A stretch of 64,000 nt of DNA, taken from the NCBI RefSeq assembly GCF_001758425.2, contig NZ_MDSS02000006.1, forward strand, positions 1 through 64,000, given 5' to 3'. The notes under the pieces were generated by a model. The model was not told the DNA's origin. It worked only from the letters and a program-made list of their open reading frames with translations, and ran no database searches. The DNA comes from Nesterenkonia sp. PF2B19. GTDB lineage: Bacteria > Actinomycetota > Actinomycetes > Actinomycetales > Micrococcaceae. The position numbers were made by a program, and so were the translations under genes. Of this stretch, positions 1-9,010 are shown piece by piece; the first letter of the stretch is position 1; each line of letters begins with the position of its first letter.

Positions 1-46
1 GGCCGATCACTGCCCAGGTCTCGTCAGATATCTCTCTGCGTGCCAC
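1..46 (-). CDS. IS5-family transposase, N-terminal fragment
   Basis: Only about 15 codons are inside the window, starting from a GTG at 44-46 on the minus strand and running off the left edge. The peptide VARREISDETWAVIG has the spacing (basic start, then D-E-x-W-x-x-I) seen at the start of DDE transposases of the IS5/IS1182-like group. The assignment rests on this short match and on the terminal-repeat-like sequence just upstream, so it is tentative. Confidence 0.5.
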   Translation of the reverse strand, partial: MARREISDETWAVIG

Positions 47-97
47 AAGGACAGACTCGCCGACGACCGACGCTCCACCCTTTAGCAACACGCCCTA
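1..97 (-). mobile_element. Terminal end of an IS5-type insertion sequence (cut by window edge)
   Basis: Read on the minus strand, this stretch begins at about 95 with GGGCGTGTTGCTAAAG, which looks like an IS5-type terminal inverted repeat. It is followed about 50 bases later by a GTG codon opening a frame that reads VARREISDETWAVIG, similar to the N-terminus of IS5-family transposases. The boundary falls at or next to CTAG (95-98), which also completes the reading frame of the neighbouring IS3 transposase, so the element appears to have inserted into it. The rest lies outside the window, so neither the second end nor the target duplication can be seen. Confidence 0.6.
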
Positions 98-430
98 GAT
101 GGGCTCGTGCATCATTCCGATCGCGGGAGTCAGTACGTGTCCATCCGCTACTCCGAACGCCTCGCCGAGGTCGGGATCACCGGTTCGGTCGGCACCGTCG
201 GAGACAGCTATGACAACGCCCTCGCTGAGGCCGTGAACGGCCTCTACAAGGCCGAACTCATCCACGCTCGACCCGCCTGGCCTTCGACGACCGAGGTCGA
301 GTTCCAGACCATGAACTGGGTCAACTGGTGGAACACGCAGCGCCTGCACGAAGCGCTCGACTATCGCACCCCAGCAGAGGCCGAGGCCGCCTACTATCAA
401 TCACACGAGCCCGCCCGGGCACCCGCATAA
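95..430 (+). pseudogene. IS3-family transposase OrfB, C-terminal remnant
   Basis: The frame enters at 95 with no start codon of its own and reads LDGLVHHSDRGSQYVSIRY onward to a TAA at 428-430. It carries the second catalytic Asp region (HHSDRGSQY), the SYDNALAE segment with the catalytic Glu, and the conserved C-terminal WVNWWNTQRLHEAL block of IS3-family integrase-type transposases. Everything upstream of about residue 200 of a normal OrfB, including the first catalytic Asp, is missing because the IS5-type end joins here. The protein cannot be active. GTG at 107 could start a 107-residue peptide, but no ribosome binding site is evident. Confidence 0.85.
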
Positions 431-458
431 AGACCGGAACAGAACCCAGGGCGGTTCA
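95..458 (+). mobile_element. IS3-family element, right part with terminal repeat
   Basis: The transposase remnant is followed 28 bases later by CAGGGCGGTTCA ending at 458, which matches the outer end (TGAACCGCCC on the other strand) common to IS3-family elements of actinobacteria. The left part of the element is replaced by the IS5-type sequence. Sequence from 459 to 656 shows no gene I can support. Confidence 0.65.
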
Positions 459-656
459 TCCTCTGCCGCACCGAAGATCGTGATGCACTGCGACACGTTG
501 ACGTCGTAGAAGACCAACGCCCGTTCCCTCCCGTTCAGGACTCGACCAGTACGTGAGCAGACCAGTCCCCCCTGGCCTGCTGCTCACCCCGAACAGCTCA
601 CACCGACATGACCGTGTCCGTCAAACCGACCCACCGTCAGCGCTCGGAGAGCCCGG

Positions 657-1382
657 TCACCCCTCGTCGTCGTGCTCCCGATGGTGTCGCCGCAGCCGGA
701 TCGGCCGCTCCACCTCGATGACACCGGTGTCCTGATAGCCCTCCGGGTCGATGTGCACACCCTTGCGATCGAGCCAGACGGACAGCAGGCGGAAGAGCCG
801 GTCGCAGAGCAGACCCAGCAGCACCGCCACCCCGATGCCCACCAGCATCGCCAGCAGCTGGCTGCCCAGCAGCTCGGTGCCCACTGCACCCAGCACGATG
901 AGCCAGCTCGCCCAGACGAGGGAGGCGACCGCGTCGATCAGCAGGAACCGTCGCTTGGAGTACCGAGTGGACCCGGCCACGAAATTGATCGCCACCCGCG
1001 CGCCCGGGATGAAGCGACCCACGAAGATCAGCAGCACTCCCCGTTTGTCCAGCTCATGGCGGGACCAGGTCAGGGTCCGCTGCATCGCCGGGCGACGCAG
1101 CCATGCCCACCGATCGGTGCCGATCCGTCGGCCCAACAGGTAGGCCACGAAGTCACCCAGCACGGCGGCGCCTGCTGCCACCAGGATCACCCACAGCCAC
1201 CAGGGCGTCCCCGGCTGGTCCTGGACCGAGCCGAGTGTGATGATCAGCGAATCCGACGGCAGCGGCGGGAAGACCCCATTGATGAAGACGAAGCCCCCGA
1301 GGCCCAGAAGGGTCCACCAGCCGGAGGCCACCTCGATGACCAGCGCGTTGAAGAACTCGCTCCACTCCTGGAAACGCGTCAT
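657..1382 (-). CDS. DedA-family membrane protein
   Basis: 241 residues, a typical length for the DedA/SNARE-associated family (polytopic inner-membrane proteins linked to lipid-carrier flipping and membrane potential homeostasis). Visible signatures are the N-terminal re-entrant motif NGVFPPLPSDSLI (residues about 35-47) and the conserved arginine motif GRFIPGARVAINFVAG near residue 125, flanked by hydrophobic spans. In the first motif the usual Glu is replaced by Asp (PSD rather than PSE). The last 35 residues are a charged cytosolic tail rich in Arg, His and Glu. It is the last gene of a minus-strand series after thymidine phosphorylase, 35 bases away. The substrate cannot be told from sequence. 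Confidence 0.85.
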   Translation of the reverse strand: MTRFQEWSEFFNALVIEVASGWWTLLGLGGFVFINGVFPPLPSDSLIITLGSVQDQPGTPWWLWVILVAAGAAVLGDFVAYLLGRRIGTDRWAWLRRPAMQRTLTWSRHELDKRGVLLIFVGRFIPGARVAINFVAGSTRYSKRRFLLIDAVASLVWASWLIVLGAVGTELLGSQLLAMLVGIGVAVLLGLLCDRLFRLLSVWLDRKGVHIDPEGYQDTGVIEVERPIRLRRHHREHDDEG

Positions 1383-1417
1383 CGGGGTCCCCTCAGCAGC
1401 GCCGCGGCCGGTGCCGC

Positions 1418-2773
1418 TTAGAGGTCCTCGGCGCTGATGCGGTCCAGCACCAGGTCCCCGAGCTCCACCGGACCACCCTCCGCATCGACGTCGACCGCTC
1501 CCTGCAGCGCCTCCTCGGCACGGGCCATCCGCGATTCCTCATCGGTGAGCAGCGTGAACAGCGGCTGGCCCTCCTGGACCACCTCACCGGGCTTGACGTG
1601 CATACGCACCCCAGCTCCGGCCTGCACGGCGTCCTCCTTGCGGGCGCGCCCCGCCCCCAGACGCCAGGCGGCCAGGCCCACCGCCATCGCATCCATCCGG
1701 GTCACCGTCCCGGAGACCCCTGCGGTCACCGTGTGCTGATGCGCCGCAGTCGGCAGGTCCGCGTCCGGATCGCCGCCCTGGGCGGCGATCATCCGCCGCC
1801 AGGTGTCCATGGCCCGTCCGTCCTGCAGCGCCTCCGCAGGGTCCGCATCCGGAACCCCGGCGGCGGTGAGCATCTCCTGCGCCAGTGCCACGGTCAGCTC
1901 CACGACGTCGGACGGTCCGCCCCCGGCGAGCACCTCCACCGACTCCTGAACTTCGATGGCATTGCCGGCAGTCAGTCCCAGAGGGGTCTCCATGGCCGTG
2001 ATCAGGGCGGTGGTCGCCACTCCGGCGTCGGTGCCCAGGGCGACCATGGTGCGGGCCAGTTCCTCGGCGTCCTCGCGGGACTTCATGAAGGCACCGGAGC
2101 CGACCTTCACGTCCAGCACGAGCGCATCGGTGCCCTCGGCGATCTTCTTGGACATGATGGAACTGGCGATCAGCGGGATCGCCTCCACGGTGCCGGTGAC
2201 GTCCCGCAAGGCATAGAGCTTCTTGTCCGCCGGTGCCAGCCCGGCTCCGGCCGCGCAGATCACCGCGCCGACGTCGTCCAGCTGGGCGAGCATCTCCTCA
2301 TTGCTCAGCGACGCCCGCCAGCCGGGGATGGCCTCCAGCTTGTCCAGCGTGCCGCCGGTGTGGCCCAGGCCGCGGCCGGAGAGCTGCGGCACCGGCACCC
2401 CGAAGCTCGCTACCAGCGGAGCCAGCGGCAGGGTGATCTTGTCCCCTACCCCGCCGGTGGAGTGCTTGTCCGCCGTGCGGCGGCGGGCGCCGTCGGCAGT
2501 GGTCAGCGAGGAGAAGTCCATCCGCTCCCCCGAGGCGATCATCGCCCGGGTCCACGAGGAGATCTCGTCCCGGCCCATGCCGCGCAGCAGGATCGCCATG
2601 GCCATGGCCGACATCTGCTCATCGGCCACCCGGCCGGCGGTGTAGGCGGCGATCACCCAGTCGATCTCCGCCGAGGAGAGCACCCCGCCGTCGCGCTTGG
2701 TGCGGATCAGGTCGACGACGTCGAAGGCCTGCGGGTCGAAGCCGGTCGGTGCGGAGGCGACGTCAGAGGTCAT
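1418..2773 (-). CDS. deoA: Thymidine phosphorylase
   Basis: 451 residues, full length for pyrimidine-nucleoside phosphorylase, which converts thymidine and phosphate to thymine and 2-deoxyribose-1-phosphate in the cytosol. The family signature lies near residues 105-140: KHSTGGVGDKITLPL followed by the glycine-rich GRGLGHTGGTLDKLE block. The SGAFMK segment (KVGSGAFMKS) and the C-terminal H-V-K-P-G-E-V-V barrel-hammerhead motif are also present. The gene follows cytidine deaminase by 59 bases on the same strand, which fits joint pyrimidine nucleoside salvage. The start ATG has GGAGG about 6 bases upstream. Confidence 0.95.
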   Translation of the reverse strand: MTSDVASAPTGFDPQAFDVVDLIRTKRDGGVLSSAEIDWVIAAYTAGRVADEQMSAMAMAILLRGMGRDEISSWTRAMIASGERMDFSSLTTADGARRRTADKHSTGGVGDKITLPLAPLVASFGVPVPQLSGRGLGHTGGTLDKLEAIPGWRASLSNEEMLAQLDDVGAVICAAGAGLAPADKKLYALRDVTGTVEAIPLIASSIMSKKIAEGTDALVLDVKVGSGAFMKSREDAEELARTMVALGTDAGVATTALITAMETPLGLTAGNAIEVQESVEVLAGGGPSDVVELTVALAQEMLTAAGVPDADPAEALQDGRAMDTWRRMIAAQGGDPDADLPTAAHQHTVTAGVSGTVTRMDAMAVGLAAWRLGAGRARKEDAVQAGAGVRMHVKPGEVVQEGQPLFTLLTDEESRMARAEEALQGAVDVDAEGGPVELGDLVLDRISAEDL

Positions 2774-2832
2774 GGGGAGGTGTCCTCTCGAGTGGACGGT
2801 GTCGTGGATCGGACAGGGCGGCGCGGGAGGGC

Positions 2833-3339
2833 TCAGTCCTCGAGGTCCCGCGGGCCGAAGGCCTGCGGCAGAAGGTCCTGCAGCGTGGTCACGCCGTCCG
2901 CGGTCCGGATGAACAGCGTCTCGGCGGCGAACTCATGGAGCAGCTGACGGCACCTGCCGCACGGGGTGATCGGCTCGCCGTCGCCATTGACGCAGGTGAA
3001 CGCCACCAGACGGCCGCCTCCGGACATCTGCAGCTGGCCCACCATGGTGCATTCCGCACACAGCGTCAGCCCGTAGGAGGCGTTCTCCACATTGCAGCCG
3101 GAGACGATGCTGCCGGTGTCCAGCAGCCCCGCCGCTCCCACCGGGTACTTCGAGTACGGCACATAGGCCTTGGTCATGGCGATCCGCGCCTGGGTGTGCA
3201 ATGCATCCCAGTCCACGGAGCCCCCGCCGGGGGCCAGCCGGAGGCTGCCGGTGAAGTCCAGATCCTCATGCTCCGCGGAAGGGCCGCCGGCCGGATCTGT
3301 CGAGCGCTCGGCGGAGTCGCGGGGGTGATCGACGTTCAT
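2833..3339 (-). CDS. cdd: Cytidine deaminase
   Basis: Deaminates cytidine and deoxycytidine to uridine forms. The zinc site is complete: CNVENASYGLTLCAE holds the substrate-binding N-x-E and the first zinc Cys with the catalytic C-A-E, and PCGRCRQ supplies the other two zinc cysteines. The protein is 168 residues against about 130 for the tetrameric class. The extra roughly 45 residues are an acidic N-terminal extension before WDALHTQARIAMTKAYVPYS. The true start could be internal, but no better ribosome binding site was seen. It sits upstream of deoA, as in nucleoside salvage operons. Confidence 0.93.
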   Translation of the reverse strand: MNVDHPRDSAERSTDPAGGPSAEHEDLDFTGSLRLAPGGGSVDWDALHTQARIAMTKAYVPYSKYPVGAAGLLDTGSIVSGCNVENASYGLTLCAECTMVGQLQMSGGGRLVAFTCVNGDGEPITPCGRCRQLLHEFAAETLFIRTADGVTTLQDLLPQAFGPRDLED

Positions 3340-3390
3340 GGGGTCATCCTACGGGTGGTACGGACAGGGAGTGGACCGGGGCGGGTGGCG

Positions 3391-4628
3391 TCATGAGGTC
3401 CTGCCGAAGGCTCCGGACGGCCCGGCGGCCAGGCAGCGCAGCGCCGTGGCGACCATGACCTTGGTGCCGACCGCCAGCGCCCGCTCGTCCGGGGCGTAGT
3501 CTCCGCGGTGGAGGTCGAAGTCCTCCCCGCCGGGGGTGCGGGTTCCCAGCCGGAACATCGCTCCGGGCCGTTCCTGGGTCATCCAGGCGAAGTCCTCTCC
3601 GCCCATGGACTGCGGGGCCAGTTCGACGGCGTCGGCGCCCAGCATGGCCCGTCCGCACTCCTCCAGCAGCATGGTCTCCGCCTCGGCGTTGTTCACCGGC
3701 GGCACGCCCCGGACATGCTCCAGGGCGACGTCCACGCCGAAGGGTGCCGCGCATTGGCCGATGATCTCCTCCAGCAGCTCTCCGGCACCGCGCCAGGCCT
3801 CGGCGTCGAGGACCCGCATGGTGCCCACCAGCGTGCCGGTCGACGGGATGGCGTTGTGCGCGCTGCCGGCCTGGATCTGGCCCCAGACCAGGGAGACCGC
3901 TGAGCGGACGTCCACCCGGCGGGACAGCACGCTGGGGGCGGTGGTGGCGATGTGCGCCAGGGCGGAAACCACGTCCTCGGTCAGGTGTGGCCGGGAGGTG
4001 TGTCCGCCGCGGCCGGTGACCTCGATGCGCACCACGTCGGCCGCCGACGTGATCGCACCGATGCGGGTGCCGATGGTCTCCACGTCGATGCGCGGGTCCG
4101 CGTGCAGCGCGAAGACCCGCGCACCGGCTCCAGCACGCCGCGACGGATCACCTCCAGCGCGCCGCCGGGCATGGTCTCCTCCGCCGGTTGGAAGATGATC
4201 CGCACGCTGCCGCCCAACCCATGGGGCCGCTCGTCGTGCAGCCGCTGCAGGCTCAGTGCCAGCCCCAGCATGACGGTGGTGTGGATGTCATGGCCGCAGG
4301 CGTGGGCGACGTCGGGGTGCTGCGAGGCGTAGTCCAGGTCCGTCAGCTCGGTGACCGGCAGCGCGTCGATGTCCCCGCGGAATCCGGCGACCAGCGGCCC
4401 GTCGCCGACGTCGACGAACAGCCCGGTGGTCTCCGGCAGCATCTGCGGCTCCAGTCCGACCTCCCGCAGCCAGGCGGCGATCCGGTTCGTGGTCTCCACC
4501 TCCTGCCAGGAGAGCTCCGGATGGGAGTGGATCTCCCGGCGCATGGCCAGCAGCCGGGGCTCCAGGTCCTCGACGACGGCGGCCGCCCCGTGGAGCGCCT
4601 CATCGGTGGTGACAGGGCTAGAGGACAT
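3391..4628 (-). pseudogene. M20 amidohydrolase (hippurate/IAA-amino-acid hydrolase type), single frameshift
   Basis: Two adjoining frames together make one zinc-dependent M20 peptidase/amidohydrolase of about 410 residues. The N-terminal part (to about 4119) has the first metal motif ACGHDIHT and the QPAEE segment. The C-terminal part has the GGHTSRPH dimerisation motif, a GGEDFAWM metal ligand region and a conserved end. Adding one C to the CCC run at 4116-4118 (a G on the coding strand) restores VRGVFALHADPRIDV across the junction. The start is the ATG at 4628, preceded by AAGGGAG and overlapping the end of manC. The family hydrolyses N-acyl amino acids; the exact substrate is unknown. It is intact apart from the one-base shift, so sequencing error is possible. 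Confidence 0.85.
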
Positions 4629-5811
4629 CGGAGTCTCCCTTCTCACGCAGCGCCTCCACCGCCTGCTTGACGGACTGGGCGTGATCGGTGGTGGTCACCA
4701 GCAGGGCGTCCTCGGTGTCCACCACCACGATGTCCTGGACGCCGATGAGCGCGACGACCCGCTGGGTGTCGGAGACCACCACGCCGCTGGACTGGTCCGA
4801 ATAGACGCGTGCTTTCTCTCCCAGCACGGTCATCTCATCCTGCTCATGCGCGGGGTTCAGTCGGGCGATGGCGGCAAAGTCGCCGACGTCGTCCCAGGTG
4901 AAGTCCCCGGGGATGACGGCCACGTCCCCGGCGTCGGCGGCCGGCTCCGCCACGGCATAGTCGATGGCGGTCTTCGGCAACGACGGCCAGATCCGCTGCA
5001 TGACCTCGTCCTGCCGCGATGTGCCCCAGGCCTCGGCGATCTCCACCAGACCGGCGTGCAGCTGCGGCTCGGCGGCCCGCAGATGCTGCAGCAGCAGCCC
5101 CACCGGGGCCACGAACATTCCCGCGTTCCACAGGTAGTCGCCGTCGGCCACGTACTGGGCGGCCCGCGCCTCCCCCGGCTTCTCCACGAACTCGGCCACC
5201 TGACGAGCGCTCGGCGCGTGGTCCACCTCGAGCCGCTCCCCGCGGCGGATGTAGCCGAAGGCGGTGGAGGGATGGGTGGGGGTGATCCCGATGGTCACGA
5301 TCTTGCCGGTGGCCGCCGTGGCGACGGCCTCCCGGACGGCCGCCTGGAAGGCGTCCACCGGGGCGATGACCTGGTCGGCGGCGAAGGACCCCATGATGAT
5401 GTCCGGACTGCGCCGGTGCAGGATCGCCGCGGCCAGTCCGATTGCGGCCGCAGAGTCCTTCGGCGAGGGCTCGAGGACCAGATCGTCCTCGTCCACCTCG
5501 GGCAGCTGGGCGCGCACCGCGTCCCGGTGCTGCTCACCGGTGACCACCACCACGCGTTCGCCGGTCAGCGGAGCCAGCCGCTCGTAGGTGCCCCGGATCA
5601 GGGTGGTGCCGGAGCCCGTGAGGTCATGCAGGAACTTCGGCGCGTTCGCGCGCGAGAGCGGCCACAGCCGGGTGCCCACTCCTCCGGCGGGGATCACGGT
5701 GTAGAAGCGCTCGAAGCTGACGGGGGGCGCAGCAGAGGCCGCGACGACGTCGTGGTCCCCGGCGTGCCGGGCCTCGGCCCCGGCCAGAGAGGCATCATGT
5801 GCGAAAGTCAC
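4618..5811 (-). CDS. manC: Mannose-1-phosphate guanylyltransferase
   Basis: Nucleotidyltransferase making GDP-mannose from GTP and mannose-1-phosphate for glycan and mannoside synthesis. The N-terminal FYTVIPAGGVGTRLWPLSR has the pyrophosphorylase G-G-x-G-T-R-L-x-P-L motif near residue 40, followed by PKFLH, ADQVI and the FVEKP substrate loop. The C-terminal half has the TWDDVGDF motif. The length of 397 is slightly long because of about 30 unconserved residues before the core. Single-domain form: no fused phosphomannose isomerase cupin is present. Its last codons overlap the M20 gene start, suggesting translational coupling. The cognate start region faces sdhC divergently across 405 bases. 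Confidence 0.9.
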   Translation of the reverse strand: MTFAHDASLAGAEARHAGDHDVVAASAAPPVSFERFYTVIPAGGVGTRLWPLSRANAPKFLHDLTGSGTTLIRGTYERLAPLTGERVVVVTGEQHRDAVRAQLPEVDEDDLVLEPSPKDSAAAIGLAAAILHRRSPDIIMGSFAADQVIAPVDAFQAAVREAVATAATGKIVTIGITPTHPSTAFGYIRRGERLEVDHAPSARQVAEFVEKPGEARAAQYVADGDYLWNAGMFVAPVGLLLQHLRAAEPQLHAGLVEIAEAWGTSRQDEVMQRIWPSLPKTAIDYAVAEPAADAGDVAVIPGDFTWDDVGDFAAIARLNPAHEQDEMTVLGEKARVYSDQSSGVVVSDTQRVVALIGVQDIVVVDTEDALLVTTTDHAQSVKQAVEALREKGDSDVL

Positions 5812-5947
5812 TCCCCCAGGGTAGACGTGTCCGGCGACATCGGCCCGTTCCGGCGCTGCGGGTCCTCTCCCGCCCGGAGCGACGTGAGCCTCCCTCTCGG
5901 GCCCGCATCCCTTCCTGTGGCCGCTCTCGCGCCCCCGGGAAAGTCGA

Positions 5948-5968
5948 ATTTCTACGTCACGTAGAAAT
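5948..5968. promoter_or_regulatory. Perfect 10-bp inverted repeat between manC and sdhC
   Basis: ATTTCTACGT-C-ACGTAGAAAT is a perfect 21-base dyad in a locally AT-rich patch of the 405-base divergent spacer (5812-6216). It lies 137 bases before manC and about 250 bases before sdhC. The short arms and single-base centre fit a dimeric regulator's operator rather than a terminator. The protein that binds it is unknown. The rest of the spacer holds no supported gene. Confidence 0.55.
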
Positions 5969-6216
5969 ATTGGCGGTCCGTCCTGTGGCGAAGGTCATGA
6001 TTCATCTCCTCCCGGGCGGAAGGTCTACGATGATCCGCGCAACATTGCGTCCAGGAATGTGCCGACGCCCGCGTCACCGGCGACGGTGGCTTACCCTGGT
6101 ACGTAGATCGCACTCGCACAGGCGTCACACACATCCGCTCCGCCAACTGCGATCAGATGCGCACCCAAGGAAGGGCGGGCGGAACGCCATGCGACGATGC
6201 AGGGAGGTTTACACAC

Positions 6217-6597
6217 GTGACGCAATCCAAAGGCACCCTGTACAGGGGCCGAGAAGGCATGTGGTCCTGGGTCGGCCACAGGATCACCGGCGTCGGCATC
6301 TTCTTCTTCCTCCTGGTCCACGTGCTCGACACTTCGCTCGTGCGCGTGTCTCCGGAGGCCTACGATGCCGTCATCGGCGCCTATAAGAACCCCATCATGA
6401 TCATGGGCGAGATCGGCCTGGTCGGCGCGATCGTCTTCCACGCCTTCAACGGTCTGCGGATCATCCTGGTGGACTTCTGGAAGAAGGGCACGCGCTACCA
6501 CAAGCAGATGCTCTGGGGCGTGCTCGCCCTCTGGATCGTGACGATGGTCGCCTTCAGCGCCCGTCACCTGATGCTCTTCCTGGAAGGGTGGAACTGA
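6217..6597 (+). CDS. sdhC: Succinate dehydrogenase cytochrome b556 subunit
   Basis: Membrane anchor of respiratory complex II. I place the start at the GTG at 6217 (reading VTQSKGTLYRGREGMWSW) because GGGAGG lies 9 bases upstream. An upstream ATG at 6157 would add 20 residues with no similarity to the family. The 126-residue product has three hydrophobic spans and the conserved HRITGVGIFFFLLVH segment, whose His is a likely haem ligand or quinone-site residue, and HAFNGLR. It is the first gene of sdhCDAB, with sdhD 3 bases downstream. Confidence 0.93.
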   Translation: MTQSKGTLYRGREGMWSWVGHRITGVGIFFFLLVHVLDTSLVRVSPEAYDAVIGAYKNPIMIMGEIGLVGAIVFHAFNGLRIILVDFWKKGTRYHKQMLWGVLALWIVTMVAFSARHLMLFLEGWN

Positions 6598-6600
6598 TCG

Positions 6601-7098
6601 ATGACCGCCACCAACTCTGAAGCAGTCCTCCCGGCACAGGGCATCGAGGCCCCCCGCTCGGGACGAGTGGACCCCAAGTACCTGCGCAGCAAGACGACCT
6701 CCGGCAGCTTCGAGATGGCCGCCTGGGTCTTCATGCGCGTCTCCGGCATCGCCCTGGTGGTGCTCATCTTCGTGCACCTGTGGGTGAACCTCATGGTGGG
6801 TGACGGCATCCACCAGGTCGACTTCGGCTTCGTCGCCGGCAAGTGGGCCAACCCGGTCTGGCAGTTCTGGGACCTGACCATGCTCTGGCTGGCCATGCTG
6901 CACGGCACCAACGGCATGCGCACCATCATCAACGACTACGCCGAGAAGGACTCGACCCGCCTGTGGCTGAAGTCGATCCTCTACATCGGCAGCACGGTGA
7001 TCATCATCCTGGGCACCATGGTGATCTTCACCTTCGAGCCGTGCCTGCTGGACAGCACCACCGGCGAGCCGCTGCCGCGGGCGGTCTGCCCGAACTGA
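6601..7098 (+). CDS. sdhD: Succinate dehydrogenase hydrophobic membrane anchor subunit
   Basis: Second membrane anchor of complex II, 165 residues. A hydrophilic N-terminus of about 38 residues is followed by three membrane spans. [10 protein letters not shown] and MLHGTNGMR carry the conserved His residues expected near haem and quinone. The spacing of 3 bases to sdhC indicates translational coupling. A 124-base gap separates it from sdhA. Confidence 0.92.
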   Translation: MTATNSEAVLPAQGIEAPRSGRVDPKYLRSKTTSGSFEMAAWVFMRVSGIALVVLIFVHLWVNLMVGDGIHQVDFGFVAGKWANPVWQFWDLTMLWLAMLHGTNGMRTIINDYAEKDSTRLWLKSILYIGSTVIIILGTMVIFTFEPCLLDSTTGEPLPRAVCPN

Positions 7099-7222
7099 TC
7101 GACGAGCGCCCCTCCCCGCCGGGCTGACCCCGGGCTCCGCCCAGGGCACGACGACGGCGGGGAGCGCGGGCCCCGTCCGAGACGCCTCCACCACTTCCGA
7201 CCGAAGAGAGACACCCAAGCTG

Positions 7223-9010
7223 ATGCAGGTTCACAAGTATGACGTCGTCATCGTCGGCGCCGGCGGCGCGGGGATGCGCGCCGCCATCGAATCCGGCCAG
7301 CGCGCCCACACCGCCGTGCTGACGAAGCTCTATCCGACCCGCTCCCACACCGGCGCCGCCCAGGGCGGCATGTGCGCCGCCCTCGCGAACGTCGAGGAGG
7401 ACAACTGGGAGTGGCACACCTTCGACACCGTCAAGGGCGGTGACTACCTGGTCGACCAGGACGCGGCCGAGGTCATGGCCAAGGAGGCCATCGACGCCGT
7501 CCTCGACCTGGAGAAGATGGGGCTGCCCTTCAACCGCACCCCCGAGGGCAAGATCGACCAGCGTCGCTTCGGCGGCCACACGCGCGACCACGGCAAGGCC
7601 GCCGTGCGCCGCGCCTGCTATGCGGCCGACCGCACCGGCCACATGATCCTGCAGACGCTCTACCAGAACTGCGTCAAGCACAACGTGGAGTTCCACAACG
7701 AGTACTACGTGCTGGACCTGCTCACCGTGGAGGAGGACGCCACCCGCGAGGACGGCACCCCCTACAAGCAGAAGCGCGTCGCCGGCGTCGTCTCCTACGA
7801 CCTCGCCAACGGTGAGATCCACGTCTTCCAGGCCAAGTCCGTGGTGTTCGCCACCGGCGGGTTGGGCAAGATCTTCAAGACCACCTCCAACGCGCACACG
7901 CTGACCGGGGACGGCATGGCCATCGCCTACCGCGCCGGCATCCCGCTGGAGGACATGGAGTTCGTGCAGTTCCACCCGACCGGACTGGCCGGGCTGGGCA
8001 TTCTGCTCTCCGAGGCGGCCCGCGGTGAGGGCGGCATCCTGCGCAACTCCGAGGGTGAACGCTTCATGGAGCGCTACGCCCCCACCATCAAGGACCTGGC
8101 CCCGCGTGACATCGTCGCCCGGTCCATGGCCAACGAGGTGCGGGAGGGGCGCGGCTGCGGCCCGAACAAGGACTACGTGCTGCTGGACCTGACCCACCTG
8201 GAGCCGGCGCACATCGACGCCAAGCTGCCGGACATCACCGAGTTCGCCCGCACCTACCTCGGTGTGGAGCCGTACACGGAGCCGGTTCCGGTGTTCCCCA
8301 CCTGCCACTACGCCATGGGCGGCGTGCCCACCACGGTGACCTCCGAGGTGCTGCAGGACAACGACACCACCGTCCCCGGCCTCTACGCCGCCGGCGAGGT
8401 CGCCTGCGTCTCCGTCCACGGGTCCAACCGTCTGGGCACCAACTCCCTGCTGGACATCAACGTGTTCGGCAAGCGCGCCGGCATCGCCGCCGCCGAGTAC
8501 GCCTCCACCGCCGAGTTCGTGGAGCTGCCGGAGAACCCGACCGCCCGCACCGAGGAGATGCTCGCCACGGTCCGCAACGGCAACGGCGGAGAGCGGGTGG
8601 CCGCCATCCGTGCCGAGCTCCAGGAGACCATGGACGCCAACATGCAGGTGTTCCGTTCCGAGGAGACCATCAAGGAGGCCCTCGGCGTCATCGAGAACCT
8701 GCGGGAGCGTTACCAGCAGGTGCAGATCCAGGACAAGGGCCGCCGGTTCAACCTCGACCTGCTCGAGGCCGTGGAGCTCGGCTTCCTGCTGGACATGGCC
8801 GAGGTCATGACCGTGGCCGCGCTGCACCGGCAGGAGTCCCGCGGAGGTCACTACCGCGAGGACTTCCCCGACCGCGACGACGAGAACTTCATGCTGCACT
8901 CGATGCTCTACCAGGACCCCGAGGCGGAGACCGAGGGCACGAAGGGCATCCGCTTCGAGACCAAGCCGGTCGTCTTCACCCGCTACGAGCCGATGGAGCG
9001 TAAGTACTGA
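7223..9010 (+). CDS. sdhA: Succinate dehydrogenase flavoprotein subunit
   Basis: 595 residues, the expected size. It oxidises succinate to fumarate in the TCA cycle, passing electrons from FAD to SdhB. The N-terminal FAD-binding motif is [16 protein letters not shown]. His-42 in [10 protein letters not shown] is the covalent FAD attachment site, and [13 protein letters not shown] and the active-site PRDIVARSM region (arginine) are present. The C-terminus is the usual capping and helical domain ([16 protein letters not shown]). The stop TGA overlaps the sdhB start ATG by one base. Confidence 0.97.
   Translation: MQVHKYDVVIVGAGGAGMRAAIESGQRAHTAVLTKLYPTRSHTGAAQGGMCAALANVEEDNWEWHTFDTVKGGDYLVDQDAAEVMAKEAIDAVLDLEKMGLPFNRTPEGKIDQRRFGGHTRDHGKAAVRRACYAADRTGHMILQTLYQNCVKHNVEFHNEYYVLDLLTVEEDATREDGTPYKQKRVAGVVSYDLANGEIHVFQAKSVVFATGGLGKIFKTTSNAHTLTGDGMAIAYRAGIPLEDMEFVQFHPTGLAGLGILLSEAARGEGGILRNSEGERFMERYAPTIKDLAPRDIVARSMANEVREGRGCGPNKDYVLLDLTHLEPAHIDAKLPDITEFARTYLGVEPYTEPVPVFPTCHYAMGGVPTTVTSEVLQDNDTTVPGLYAAGEVACVSVHGSNRLGTNSLLDINVFGKRAGIAAAEYASTAEFVELPENPTARTEEMLATVRNGNGGERVAAIRAELQETMDANMQVFRSEETIKEALGVIENLRERYQQVQIQDKGRRFNLDLLEAVELGFLLDMAEVMTVAALHRQESRGGHYREDFPDRDDENFMLHSMLYQDPEAETEGTKGIRFETKPVVFTRYEPMERKY

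Noticed and set aside
6157-6219. Upstream ATG start for sdhC
   Set aside because: It adds 20 residues without family similarity, while GGGAGG precedes the GTG at 6217.
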